A DNA stretch of 35,379 nt from Treponema sp. (lineage in GTDB: Bacteria; Spirochaetota; Spirochaetia; Treponematales; Breznakiellaceae). This document shows positions 23,812 to 31,985 of the stretch, piece by piece. The translations under genes were made by a program, and so were the position numbers. Within the stretch, counting starts at the first letter, position 1. Each line of letters opens with the position of its first letter. The notes beneath the pieces are model-generated. The model did not search any database. It was not told where the DNA came from and saw only the letters and a program-made list of their open reading frames with translations. Where the stretch lies: NCBI GenBank assembly GCA_031255285.1, contig JAIRSU010000093.1:1-35379 (forward strand). Direction: 5' to 3'.

Positions 23812-26232
23812 ATGCCGAAATATCCGTTCTCAGAAATAGAATCCAAATGGCAAAAATACTGGGAGGAGAACAAGACGTTCAAGACAGAAGAAGACCCTAC
23901 ATTTCCTGTGGAAAAACGCCGCTATGTACTCGATATGTTTCCCTACCCATCTGCACAAGGCTTGCATGTGGGACATCCCGAAGGCTATACAGCCACCGAT
24001 ATTTATTGTCGGTATCTCCGCGCTGCGGGATACAACGTCCTACACCCCATGGGCTTCGATGCATTCGGACTGCCTGCGGAAAACTACGCTATTAAGACGG
24101 GTACACATCCCGCAGCGACCACAGCCGCGAACATAGACAAGTTCCGTGCCCAAATCAAGGCGCTCGGCTTCTCTTACGATTGGGACAGGGAAGTCAGTAC
24201 TTGTGACGCGGATTATTATAAATGGACCCAGTGGATATTCTTGAAACTATTCGAGAAAGGGCTTGCTTATGAAAGCGACAGTCCCATAAATTGGTGTCCC
24301 TCATGCAAGACTGGACTCGCCAACGAGGAGGTCAAAGACGGTGTATGCGAAAGGTGTGGTGCGAAAGTTACTCGTAAGCGCATACGGCAATGGATTCTCA
24401 AAATCACCGCATACGCGGAGCGGCTTCTTGAAGACTTGGATGGACTTGATTGGCCCGAACCTGTCAAACTCATGCAGAGAAACTGGATAGGCAGGAGTGA
24501 GGGCGCTAACGTCTTCTTTGCCATAGACGGATTTCCCAACAAGCTGGATATCTATACGACTCGCCCGGATACGCTTTTCGGCGTTACTTATATGGTACTT
24601 GCACCAGAACATCCGCTCATTGAGAAAATCACGTCTCCTGCTCAAAAGGCGGTAGTTTCCAACTACCTTGAGGAAGCCGCGAAAAAGAGTGATCTTGAAC
24701 GTACCGATCTTGCCAAAACCAAGACTGGTGTTTTTTCTGGCGCTTTCGCAATAAACCCTGTAAATAAGGAGAAAGTACCGATATGGATAGCGGACTATGT
24801 ATTGATTTCCTATGGGACAGGGGCGATAATGGCTGTACCGGCTCATGACGAACGGGACTGGGAGTTTGCCAAGACTTTTGATTTACCTATTCGGACCGTA
24901 GTAGTCGGAGAAAGAATGGTGAACGTAGACGTAGAACCAAAGGAATGTACCGTGGCTAATGGCTATTCGGTCAATTCAGGACAATTTTCTGGCTTGTCTA
25001 CAGATGAGGCAAAACGGCGCATTACCGAATGGATTGAGGCGTGTGGATGGGGTAAAAAGGCGGTTAACTACAAATTACGGGATTGGATTTTCAGCAGGCA
25101 GCGCTACTGGGGCGAGCCGATACCGGTCGTTCACTGTGAGAAGTGCGGCGTCGTGTCCGTACCGGAGAGTGAACTACCTCTGCGCCTGCCGGACATACAA
25201 TCCTATACGCCTACCGGTACAGGAGAGTCCCCGCTTGCGAGTATAGAGGACTGGGTAAATACTGTATGTCCCAAATGTAGCGGTGCGGCAAAGCGGGAAA
25301 CCAATACTATGCCCCAATGGGCCGGTTCATGCTGGTATTATCTGCGTTACCTTGATCCGAGAAATCCGGGTGCTTTTGCGGATAAAGATAAAATCATGTA
25401 CTGGATGCCGGTGGACCTCTATGTCGGCGGTACGGAACACGCAGTTCTCCACCTGCTTTACGCTCGTTTCTGGCACAAGGTTCTCTTTGATTTGGGCGTG
25501 GTCAACACGAAAGAGCCGTTTCAACGACTCGTCAACCAAGGTATGATTCTGGGTGAAGACAACCAGAAAATGAGCAAGAGTCGTGGCAATGTCATCAACC
25601 CAGACAATATCATCCATGAATACGGCGCAGATTCCATGCGCGTTTACGAAATGTTCATGGGACCGCTTGAAGTAAGTAAGCCTTGGGCGACTGCGGGTCT
25701 TGTCGGTGTATCCCGCTTTTTAGAGCGCCTGTGGAATATCGGAGAGAAGGTCGGACAGAGTGAGATCGCCCTTCCGCTTCTCAAATTATTGCATAAGACC
25801 ATAAAGAAGGTCTCGCAAGACACGGCGAGCCTGAATTTCAATACGGCTATCAGTCAAATGATGATATATTCGGGCGAGCTCGTCAAGATGGAGACGGTTC
25901 CTATCGTACTATGGGAACCGTTAGTTATTATGTCCGCGGCTTATGCGCCGCATTTGGGCGAGGAGCTGTGGCGAAAACTTGGACGTACGGAGTCTGTATC
26001 CAGTGCCGCATGGCCCGTATGGGACGAGGCGCTCACTCTTGATGATGAGACTACGGTGGTCGTGCAGGTAAACGGCAAGATTCGAGACAAGTTCGTCGTT
26101 GCGATGGGAACGCCCAATGCAGAGCTTGAGAAGACTGCGCTCGCATCGTCCGCCGTACAGAAATGGCTCGCGGGGAGGGTGGTCAAGACCATCGTCGTGC
26201 CTGACAAACTCGTGAATATCGTGTGCAAATAA
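23812..26232 (+). CDS. leuS: Leucyl-tRNA synthetase
   Basis: LeuRS charges tRNA-Leu. The 806-residue class I synthetase shows HVGH (52-55) in the HIGH position, KMSKS at 586-590, a zinc module with CPSCKTGL and CERCGAKV, and the CP1 editing domain with [21 protein letters not shown] second Cys-rich knuckle (HCEKCG... VCPKCSG) precedes the [19 protein letters not shown] block of the catalytic core. The C-terminal part ends with a short LeuRS-type module ([15 protein letters not shown]). Length is a little below many bacterial LeuRS (about 820-880). A good AGGAG precedes the ATG by 6 bases. It is a single gene; no promoter of the leaderless type is seen. Confidence 0.97.
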   Translation: MPKYPFSEIESKWQKYWEENKTFKTEEDPTFPVEKRRYVLDMFPYPSAQGLHVGHPEGYTATDIYCRYLRAAGYNVLHPMGFDAFGLPAENYAIKTGTHPAATTAANIDKFRAQIKALGFSYDWDREVSTCDADYYKWTQWIFLKLFEKGLAYESDSPINWCPSCKTGLANEEVKDGVCERCGAKVTRKRIRQWILKITAYAERLLEDLDGLDWPEPVKLMQRNWIGRSEGANVFFAIDGFPNKLDIYTTRPDTLFGVTYMVLAPEHPLIEKITSPAQKAVVSNYLEEAAKKSDLERTDLAKTKTGVFSGAFAINPVNKEKVPIWIADYVLISYGTGAIMAVPAHDERDWEFAKTFDLPIRTVVVGERMVNVDVEPKECTVANGYSVNSGQFSGLSTDEAKRRITEWIEACGWGKKAVNYKLRDWIFSRQRYWGEPIPVVHCEKCGVVSVPESELPLRLPDIQSYTPTGTGESPLASIEDWVNTVCPKCSGAAKRETNTMPQWAGSCWYYLRYLDPRNPGAFADKDKIMYWMPVDLYVGGTEHAVLHLLYARFWHKVLFDLGVVNTKEPFQRLVNQGMILGEDNQKMSKSRGNVINPDNIIHEYGADSMRVYEMFMGPLEVSKPWATAGLVGVSRFLERLWNIGEKVGQSEIALPLLKLLHKTIKKVSQDTASLNFNTAISQMMIYSGELVKMETVPIVLWEPLVIMSAAYAPHLGEELWRKLGRTESVSSAAWPVWDEALTLDDETTVVVQVNGKIRDKFVVAMGTPNAELEKTALASSAVQKWLAGRVVKTIVVPDKLVNIVCK

Positions 26233-26348
26233 GTGGCGGCGGCCAATATTCGTCTGCTGTGCTGGATATTCGGCGTCAGACACATACGTCGTCGATGATG
26301 GGTTCGTCTGATAATCAGATTATTGATGCAGGAATGGTATAGGCTTCC

Positions 26349-26567
26349 TCATATCCACTCAGCAGTCCGCTCCACGAGTCCAGCCTTCACTGGATTATTC
26401 GCTATATACTCCCGCATCCACAAGAAGTCCACTATCCTGTTGGTTATCCGTGAATAGAAACGTTCTCCCCCGCAATACTCCTTGCGTTTATGCACCTTGT
26501 TCCACGCCTTGTCAAAATTACACTTTATCCATTGCATTATCTCTGATAAATTGCCGCCTTTCCCCGA
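26349..26567 (-). pseudogene. C-terminal fragment of a REP-associated (RAYT) transposase
   Basis: A 72-codon minus frame, bounded upstream by an in-frame TAG (26570-26568), reads GGNLSEIMQWIKCNFDKAWN then GGERFYSRI, FLWMREYI and NNPVKAGLVERTAEW before its stop at 26349. This is the second half of a RAYT (TnpA-REP, Y1 family) transposase, which copies REP-type palindromes. The N-terminal part with the HUH metal motif is missing, so it cannot act. It lies between leuS and the GH18 gene, next to 21-bp tandem repeats. A small palindrome TCTGATAATCAGA (26307-26319) lies just beyond its 3' end, but no flanking REP pair was found. Confidence 0.8.
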
Positions 26568-26575
26568 CTAGGAAG

Positions 26576-26638
26576 AGAAGTGGAGTATTGCACTAGAGAA
26601 GTGGAGCATCGCACTAGAGAAATGGAGTATTGCACTAG
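26576..26638. repeat. 21-bp tandem repeat, three copies
   Basis: Three units at 26576-26596, 26597-26617 and 26618-26638 with core GTGGAGTATTGCACTAG and single-base differences; a fourth starts but fails at once. They lie directly upstream of the truncated RAYT fragment, possibly at the deletion boundary. No function is evident. Confidence 0.85.
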
Positions 26639-26722
26639 AGAGTATTCTTTCTACCTTTGATAACAGTACCTAATAACGCCTATTAGGAAGCCATAAAACA
26701 AACAAAATTTCTTTAAAAGAAC

Positions 26723-26750
26723 TTGCATTTTCTGAAAATTCCTTTAGAAT
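26723..26750 (+). promoter_or_regulatory. Predicted promoter of the GH18 gene
   Basis: TTGCAT (26723-26728), 16 bp, TAGAAT (26745-26750), followed by a short leader with GGAGG six bases before the ATG. Confidence 0.45.
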
Positions 26751-26767
26751 AGATAGCGGAGGCAATT

Positions 26768-28009
26768 ATGAAGAAAATAAGAATTTTTGTGCTGACGCTT
26801 GTATTGTTTGGGATTGTTCTTTTCCCGATTCAGGCAATCGGCAAAAAGGACGGGGGGGGGGGTGTCTTGCCGCCTTCACAACCTAAAGTTTCCAGCTACA
26901 TAAGGACATGGCCGCTGGGTCTTGGAGCTGAAATTGATAACGGCGAGCATTGGACCGCGGATATGGTTCACGGGGAATATCTTACCGATATTATCATCGC
27001 ATTCGCACTCATTGACCAGACCGACCTTTCCACTATTTACATCAAGGATATGGCTGACCAAGAGTCGGAGCTTACGCCAGGTCTAATCGTACCGGGGTTC
27101 AATGACTTGTGGGAACAAACGGCCGCGCTGAAGCTGAAATTTCCTGAGCTGAAGATCAATCTTTCAGTGGGCGGCTACAAGGCGGAATTCACCCACACGG
27201 CGGATGATCCGGATAAACGTGCAAAATTCATCGCCAATGTGTGTGAATGGCTGGAGGCTTTTGACCTTGACGGCGTTGATATTGATTGGGAGTATCCTGT
27301 TGGTCCCGATTGGGGCGCGGAAATTGAGACTCAACCCGCAGATCGTAATAATTACATCTCGCTTTTGAGCGAGATGCGTACGGCTCTCGACCAGTTAGGG
27401 CAAAACACCGGTAAGCGTTATGGGTTATCCGTGGCGGTACCGGCGAGTCCGTGGTTCTGCGAAAAGAACCGGGCCAAAGATGCGGCGAATATCGTCGATG
27501 TGTTCAAGCTTATGGCCTATGACTATTACGGCGGATGGAACAAGACCACGGGCCACCACGCTAACCTGCGTAAGGCGGACGGGGATCCGGAATGGGGCGG
27601 CTGGTCTACCGCTCAAGCGGTACGAGCTTTCCTGCAAGCGGGCGTTCCTTCCGAAAAAATCATCCTTGGCGTGGGCTTCTACGGGCATGCATGGGAAGGC
27701 GTGCCTGAAGGCGCGAGGCATGGACTGTTCCAGCAATACGAGAAGGTCTCTCCGCTTGACGGACTCGGCTGGGACAAAATTAAACCGCTTCTTGAACCTG
27801 ACTCTGGCTATACCCGGTATTGGGACGATACGGCTAAAGCACCCTACCTTTACAACGGCGACACGTTCATCAGCTACACGGATGCGGAAGCTATTGGTTA
27901 TATAACGGAATATGTGAAACAACTTAAATTGGGCGGCGTGTTTGTCTGGGAATATGTCCACGACATAAATGGCGAGTTGCTTCAGGCTTTATCTGAAAAA
28001 ATACAGTAA
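26768..28009 (+). CDS. Secreted glycoside hydrolase family 18 (chitinase-like)
   Basis: The 413-residue protein has a signal peptide (MKKIRIFVLTLVLFGIVLFPIQA) and a complete GH18 TIM barrel. The catalytic motif DGVDIDWE is at 168-175 with Glu175 as the acid. Substrate-assist and barrel motifs include LSVGGY, KLMAYDYYGGW and GVGFYGHAWE, with a closing Trp in GGVFVWEYVHD. GH18 enzymes cleave beta-1,4 GlcNAc polymers such as chitin or the glycan of glycoproteins and peptidoglycan; chitin from a host or protist is an inference. Codons 29-32, just after the signal peptide, lie in an uninterrupted run of 11 G, a likely phase-variable tract; the current length keeps the gene in frame. A strong terminator follows the stop. 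Confidence 0.93.
   Translation: MKKIRIFVLTLVLFGIVLFPIQAIGKKDGGGGVLPPSQPKVSSYIRTWPLGLGAEIDNGEHWTADMVHGEYLTDIIIAFALIDQTDLSTIYIKDMADQESELTPGLIVPGFNDLWEQTAALKLKFPELKINLSVGGYKAEFTHTADDPDKRAKFIANVCEWLEAFDLDGVDIDWEYPVGPDWGAEIETQPADRNNYISLLSEMRTALDQLGQNTGKRYGLSVAVPASPWFCEKNRAKDAANIVDVFKLMAYDYYGGWNKTTGHHANLRKADGDPEWGGWSTAQAVRAFLQAGVPSEKIILGVGFYGHAWEGVPEGARHGLFQQYEKVSPLDGLGWDKIKPLLEPDSGYTRYWDDTAKAPYLYNGDTFISYTDAEAIGYITEYVKQLKLGGVFVWEYVHDINGELLQALSEKIQ
26852..26862 (+). repeat. G11 homopolymer inside the GH18 gene
   Basis: Eleven consecutive G encode four glycines (codons 29-32) directly after the signal peptide. It is by far the longest G run I see in the window. Poly-G tracts of this size mutate by slippage and switch genes on and off in Treponema pallidum and other bacteria. 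A change of one or two bases would destroy the enzyme after residue 28. Confidence 0.9.
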
Positions 28010-28021
28010 TCCTTTGAACGG

Positions 28022-28064
28022 CGGATTCTACAGCCACTTTGCTGGTTAGTAGAATCCGTTTTGT
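28022..28064 (+). terminator. Rho-independent terminator after the GH18 gene
   Basis: Perfect 10-bp stem CGGATTCTAC (28022-28031) with GTAGAATCCG (28049-28058), 17-base loop, followed by a T-rich tail TTTTGTCTTTCT. It ends GH18 transcription 12 bases after the stop. Confidence 0.85.
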
Positions 28065-28161
28065 CTTTCTAATAAGTTTTAATCGTCAATGAGTCCTTGA
28101 ATACGATCCGTGAAAATATCCCTGTCAATTTGCTTTTTTCGGTAAGTTCTCATAGGAAGAA

Positions 28162-28191
28162 TTGACAAAACCTTCCTGTTCGCGTTATTAT
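28162..28191 (+). promoter_or_regulatory. Predicted promoter of the aconitase-family gene, leaderless geometry
   Basis: Consensus TTGACA (28162-28167), 18 bp, TATTAT (28186-28191), 6 bases (CTCTGT), ATG at 28198. No Shine-Dalgarno. Confidence 0.6.
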
Positions 28192-28197
28192 CTCTGT

Positions 28198-30486
28198 ATG
28201 ATAAAGTTTTCTAATCACAAAGTCCGTTTTTCAAATGGCTCTTTCTCGGAATTTTCCGAAAATAATTTAGAAAGAAGTGCGATAAGGGGAAGTATCGCAC
28301 GTAAGATTCTCGTTGCGCACAATATTGGAGATGATATAGATCTCAAGCTACGGTTCGATGCGCTTGTATCTCACGATATTACCTTCGTCAACATTATTCA
28401 GACTGCGAAAGCCTGCGGGCTGGAAAAGTTCCCTCTGCCCTACATCTTGACTAACTGCCATAACTCCCTATGTGCGGTCGGCGGGTCCATCAATGAGGAC
28501 GACCATGTGTTTGGACTGTCTGCGGCTGTCAAATACGGCGGCGTCTTCGTCCCGCCCCACATGGCGGTGATTCATTCGTTTATGCGGGAAAAATTCGCAG
28601 GTTGCGGTAAGATGATACTTGGCTCGGATAGCCACACCCGTTACGGTGCGCTTGGAACGCTGGCTATCGGCGAGGGTGGCGGAGAGTTGACTAAACAACT
28701 GCTCGGACAAACCTATGACGTCGCAGCTCCTGATGTGATAGCTGTGCGTTTAAGCGGCGTACCTCGTAACGGTGTGGGTCCCCAAGACGTAGCCCTGGCG
28801 CTTATCGGTGCGGTCTTTCAAAACGGCTTTGTCAAGAATAAGATTATGGAGTTCATGGGAGAAGGAATCGCTAATCTGCCCATTGATTTCCGATTTGGAA
28901 TTGATGTGATGACTACTGAAACTGCGTGTCTATCCTCGGTTTGGTTGACTGACGATGTGGTGAAGGATTTTTTGACCGTACATGGACGTGCGGATGACTA
29001 CCAGAAGCTTGAAATGGAGGACGGCGCGGTCTACGATGGTCTGTTGGAGGTTGACCTTTCACAGATAAAGCCTATGATGGCCTTGCCTTTTCATCCCAGT
29101 AATGTGTTTGAGATAGATGAATTTAACGCAAACGCGGAAGATATTCTGCGCGAGGTGGAGAAAAATGCGATTGAGTTGGGTATAAATCTTAAGCTCATGG
29201 ATAAACTCGTGGGCGGGCGACTGAAGGTTGACCAGGCTGTCGTTGCTGGTTGCGCCGGAGGGACATTTGACAATATTATGGCTGTTGAAAATGTGTTATC
29301 AGCAGAAAACGGCACAAGATTTTACGATATTCCTCTGTCGATCTATCCTGGGAGTCAGCCGATTCTTCTAGAATTGACCAGAAACGGGACAATTTCACGA
29401 CTTCTGAGGCAAGGTGTGGTCGTTCGTACTGCGTTTTGCGGACCTTGTTTTGGTGCAGGAGACGCGCCGTCCAACAACGGCTTGTCGATTCGGCATACGA
29501 CGCGTAATTTCCCGAATCGTGAAGGTTCACGTCCGTCCGCGGGGCAAAGCGCAGGGGTCGTGCTCATGGACGCACGGAGTATTGCAGCTACTATGAGAAA
29601 CAAGGGCTTTCTCGCTTCGGCGGAGGGTTTTGAAATCTCGCAAGCGTCCTATAGTTTTGATGATGCGCCTTACCGCACACGTGTTTACAACGGCTGGGGA
29701 CGCGCTGAGTCGTCCGCACTTCTGCGCTACGGTCCAAATATCGTGGACTGGCCTGAAATACCTGCCTTGGGAACCAGTCTCTTGCTCAAAATCGTCTCCT
29801 ATATCACCGACGCGGTTACGACCACAGACGAGTTGATTCCTTCTGGGGAAACTTCTTCGTTTCGTTCTAATCCGGTTGGTCTGGCAGAATTTACTCTCTC
29901 CCGCAAGGACCCGTCTTATGTGGGTAAGGCGAAGGCGGTGAGGGATGCTGGTCTCCGTGCAGCTTATCTTATGGAAACTCCCGCCATATATGAGAAATCT
30001 GGCAGAAAAGACCTGCAAGACACGGCGCTTCCCTCAATTGAAGTTGAACTCAAGAGGATTTTACGGACGGTGGAAATACTAAATCGTGGTTATAATTTAA
30101 AAAGTCCGCAAATCGGCTCGGCTATTTTCGCCAGAAAGCCCGGAGACGGGAGTGCAAGAGAACAAGCCGCTAGCTGCCAAAAAGTTTTGGGAGGGCTTGC
30201 TAATTTTGCTAACGAATATGCGACTAAGCGCTATCGTTCCAATCTTATCAACTGGGGTATATTGCCTTTCGTCATAGAGGGAGAACCGTTTTTCAAGAAC
30301 GGTGATTATCTCTATATTCGGGAAACAAACTTGGATGCGCAGTACTGGAGTGTGTTTTATTTGCGTCCAGACTCCGATGAGGTCATGGTCTATAACCTGA
30401 AAACCCCGCAACTTACGCAGACCGAAAAAGAAATCATATGCGCGGGTTGTCTTATCAACTACAACCGACAGACACAGCTTGTTTAA
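28198..30486 (+). CDS. Aconitase-family hydratase (YbhJ-like)
   Basis: The 762-residue protein belongs to the aconitase superfamily, [4Fe-4S] hydro-lyases that isomerise carboxylic acids. Cluster cysteines are C352 (VVAGCAGGTFDN) and C414-x2-C417 (FCGPCFGAGDAPSN). Other core blocks are GSDSHTRYGALGTLAIGEGG and RNFPNREGSRPSAGQSAGVV, and the swivel domain is at the C-terminus (RSNLINWGILPF). Overall it resembles the uncharacterised YbhJ-type hydratases more than AcnA or AcnB, so the substrate is uncertain; no other TCA gene is nearby. The frame is open to 28162, but the ATG at 28198 is chosen because the upstream extension covers the -35 and -10 boxes. It has no Shine-Dalgarno. Confidence 0.88.
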   Translation: MIKFSNHKVRFSNGSFSEFSENNLERSAIRGSIARKILVAHNIGDDIDLKLRFDALVSHDITFVNIIQTAKACGLEKFPLPYILTNCHNSLCAVGGSINEDDHVFGLSAAVKYGGVFVPPHMAVIHSFMREKFAGCGKMILGSDSHTRYGALGTLAIGEGGGELTKQLLGQTYDVAAPDVIAVRLSGVPRNGVGPQDVALALIGAVFQNGFVKNKIMEFMGEGIANLPIDFRFGIDVMTTETACLSSVWLTDDVVKDFLTVHGRADDYQKLEMEDGAVYDGLLEVDLSQIKPMMALPFHPSNVFEIDEFNANAEDILREVEKNAIELGINLKLMDKLVGGRLKVDQAVVAGCAGGTFDNIMAVENVLSAENGTRFYDIPLSIYPGSQPILLELTRNGTISRLLRQGVVVRTAFCGPCFGAGDAPSNNGLSIRHTTRNFPNREGSRPSAGQSAGVVLMDARSIAATMRNKGFLASAEGFEISQASYSFDDAPYRTRVYNGWGRAESSALLRYGPNIVDWPEIPALGTSLLLKIVSYITDAVTTTDELIPSGETSSFRSNPVGLAEFTLSRKDPSYVGKAKAVRDAGLRAAYLMETPAIYEKSGRKDLQDTALPSIEVELKRILRTVEILNRGYNLKSPQIGSAIFARKPGDGSAREQAASCQKVLGGLANFANEYATKRYRSNLINWGILPFVIEGEPFFKNGDYLYIRETNLDAQYWSVFYLRPDSDEVMVYNLKTPQLTQTEKEIICAGCLINYNRQTQLV

Positions 30487-30555
30487 ATACTTCACAATGG
30501 GTGTTATAGCCGTTTTACTCAATAAGACCTAACGCCAATGATCGTAAATTGCAGT

Positions 30556-30952
30556 CTAAAGTAAATCACAAAGCGGAGCGGTATCGCGTAAATCACGCTC
30601 CATGTTTGCCCAATCTTTCTCTATAAGTAAACGTTTTTTACGGGTAATATCGAGTTTCTTGACCGTCTTATGTTGTAGCCTGCGGGTAAATATTAAACTT
30701 TTCTGCAAACGCTCCCAAATATCAATCGGGATGCGCCTCAAGTTAACGGGTCCGTTCACTAACGGATATCACCATCAGCCTCCACAATCGCAAACAACAC
30801 CGCCATGCGACAGTCATCTATAAAAATCTTGAAATGCTGACCACGTTAAGTGCGCATGAACTGTCTAGACACTCGTAAACTCCTCCTATGGGATTACGCT
30901 TGATGGCTCCGTTCAATTGCAACCGTGTACCTGCACTATCAGCAAGAAACTC
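30556..30952 (-). pseudogene. Probable decayed gene of unknown family
   Basis: Three successive minus-strand frames look coding. 30952-30818 reads EFLADSAGTRLQLNGAIKRN then PIGGVYECL. Near 30834-30759 another frame gives FKIFIDDCRMAVLFAIVEAD then GDIR and a stop. 30759-30556 gives NGPVNLRRIPIDIWERLQKS and a basic, helical tail ending DTAPLCDLL. Joined with two frameshifts they make one protein of roughly 130 residues. No family is recognised, and no start signal is visible. The stretch 30953-31054 shows nothing else. Confidence 0.35.
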
Positions 30953-31054
30953 ATGAGAAAACTATAGAAACTTTACTAAATATCACTCTTAATATTACAG
31001 GGAGAATAAACCAGCGCCAATTTACCCATTTTTTCAAATATTTTTCAAAATCGC

Positions 31055-31084
31055 TTGACAAAGAAAGCTTATTTAGAGCATAAT
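31055..31084 (+). promoter_or_regulatory. Strong promoter ahead of an ATA-initiated frame
   Basis: Consensus TTGACA (31055-31060), 18 bp, CATAAT (31079-31084). Seven bases later, where the other leaderless genes of this window have ATG, is ATA (31092-31094) opening a 73-codon frame. Confidence 0.45.
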
Positions 31085-31091
31085 AATTCTC

Positions 31092-31313
31092 ATACGTTTA
31101 GACACAGATTATCCTGATACTTTTCTTTCAGATCTCTCGACAAGTTCCTGCTTGGAGAATGATAATGAGTTGCGCTTGTTCCCCTCCCCCCGTGTTTTAA
31201 AATATTATGTAGTATATAATAAAGAATTTATCGGGAGAAGGGAGCGCCTGCGGGATGTATACATCCTATATGAGAGACTAATATCTTATTTAAATCTGCT
31301 GTCCGTATCATAA
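31092..31313 (+). CDS. Unidentified 73-codon frame with ATA in the start position
   Basis: From ATA at 31092 the frame stays open to TAA at 31311-31313. The product has an acidic start (RLDTDYPDTFLSDLSTSS) and a basic, helix-prone end (EFIGRRERLRDVYILYERL). The spacing from the -10 box to ATA is 7 bases, exactly as in the leaderless genes nearby. Either the gene uses a rare AUA start or an original ATG has mutated, in which case it is a start-loss pseudogene. Internal TTG codons would give a shorter product. No family is recognised. The stretch 31314-31485 shows nothing clear. Confidence 0.3.
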   Translation: MRLDTDYPDTFLSDLSTSSCLENDNELRLFPSPRVLKYYVVYNKEFIGRRERLRDVYILYERLISYLNLLSVS

Positions 31314-31485
31314 ATTACGCCCTCTCCTGGCAGCTGCGCCCGCTTGTATGCAAGGCTGTTCCAAAACCTTCTGAGACGACCTCATTTTATACCTTTTCGA
31401 GAAAACATATAAGCTCTTTTTAAAAACAGGCTCCGCTCGTTAGACAACTCCTTAATGAGATTTAAGCGTCTTAATAAGAAAAATC

Positions 31486-31514
31486 TTGACTTTTCTCTTA
31501 AATATACATATTAT
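31486..31514 (+). promoter_or_regulatory. Predicted promoter of the fabZ-fabV-accB-accC operon
   Basis: TTGACT (31486-31491), 17 bp, TATTAT (31509-31514). A leader of about 35 nt with GAGGAGAG before the fabZ ATG follows. Confidence 0.6.
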
Positions 31515-31542
31515 TATGACATAATTTAATATTCTGTCATAA
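31514..31542. promoter_or_regulatory. Inverted repeat, candidate operator or leader hairpin before fabZ
   Basis: TTATGACA (31514-31521) and TGTCATAA (31535-31542) are perfect 8-base inverted arms with 13 bases between, centres 21 bp apart, two helical turns. The site covers the expected transcription start, so a dimeric repressor could act here. It does not match the FapR, FabT or FadR consensus that I know. Confidence 0.5.
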
Positions 31543-31554
31543 CGAGGAGAGTAT

Positions 31555-31983
31555 ATGAAAGAAATAGAAAAATTGCTTCCGCACAGGGAGCCATTTTTGT
31601 TTGTCGATGAGATAATCTCAGTGGATAAAGATAAAACCATCGCTAAAAGCGTATTTACGGATAAAGAATTTTTTTTCAGAGGCCATTTCCCTGAATATCC
31701 AGTAACCCCCGGCGTGATTCTAATAGAGACGATGGCGCAGGCAGGCGGCGCAGGATTGCGAAAGCTCGGTGTTTTGTCCGAAGATGCTCTGTTTTTCCTT
31801 GCTACGGTTGATAAGGCAAAATTTCGCAGGCAGATCCGCCCTAACGAGGAGGTGCGTCTCGAAATCAGCAACTTACATACGTCGCCCAGAATGATAAAAC
31901 AGGCGGGCAGGGCGTTTGTCGGATACGAGCTCGCGGCTGAAGCTGAGTGGATGTGTCTAGTGGAGAATAAGAGTAAAGAATAA
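31555..31983 (+). CDS. fabZ: 3-hydroxyacyl-ACP dehydratase (FabZ-type)
   Basis: FabZ dehydrates 3-hydroxyacyl-ACP to trans-2-enoyl-ACP in type II fatty-acid synthesis. The 142-residue hot-dog protein starts with LLPHREPFLFVDEI and has the catalytic pair His44 in FRGHFPEYPVTPGV and Glu58 in LIETMAQAGG. Length is typical. GAGGAGAG is placed 5 bases upstream of the ATG. Only 2 bases separate its stop from fabV, whose product uses the enoyl product, so the pair works in sequence. First gene of the operon. Confidence 0.92.
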   Translation: MKEIEKLLPHREPFLFVDEIISVDKDKTIAKSVFTDKEFFFRGHFPEYPVTPGVILIETMAQAGGAGLRKLGVLSEDALFFLATVDKAKFRRQIRPNEEVRLEISNLHTSPRMIKQAGRAFVGYELAAEAEWMCLVENKSKE

Positions 31984-31985
31984 AT

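Noticed and set aside
24301-24846. 181-codon open frame antisense to leuS
   Set aside because: Shadow of leuS with no recognisable domain; leuS motifs are continuous on the plus strand.
26576-26638. CRISPR array or coding heptad repeat
   Set aside because: Units abut without spacers, and the transposase frame has a stop between it and the array.
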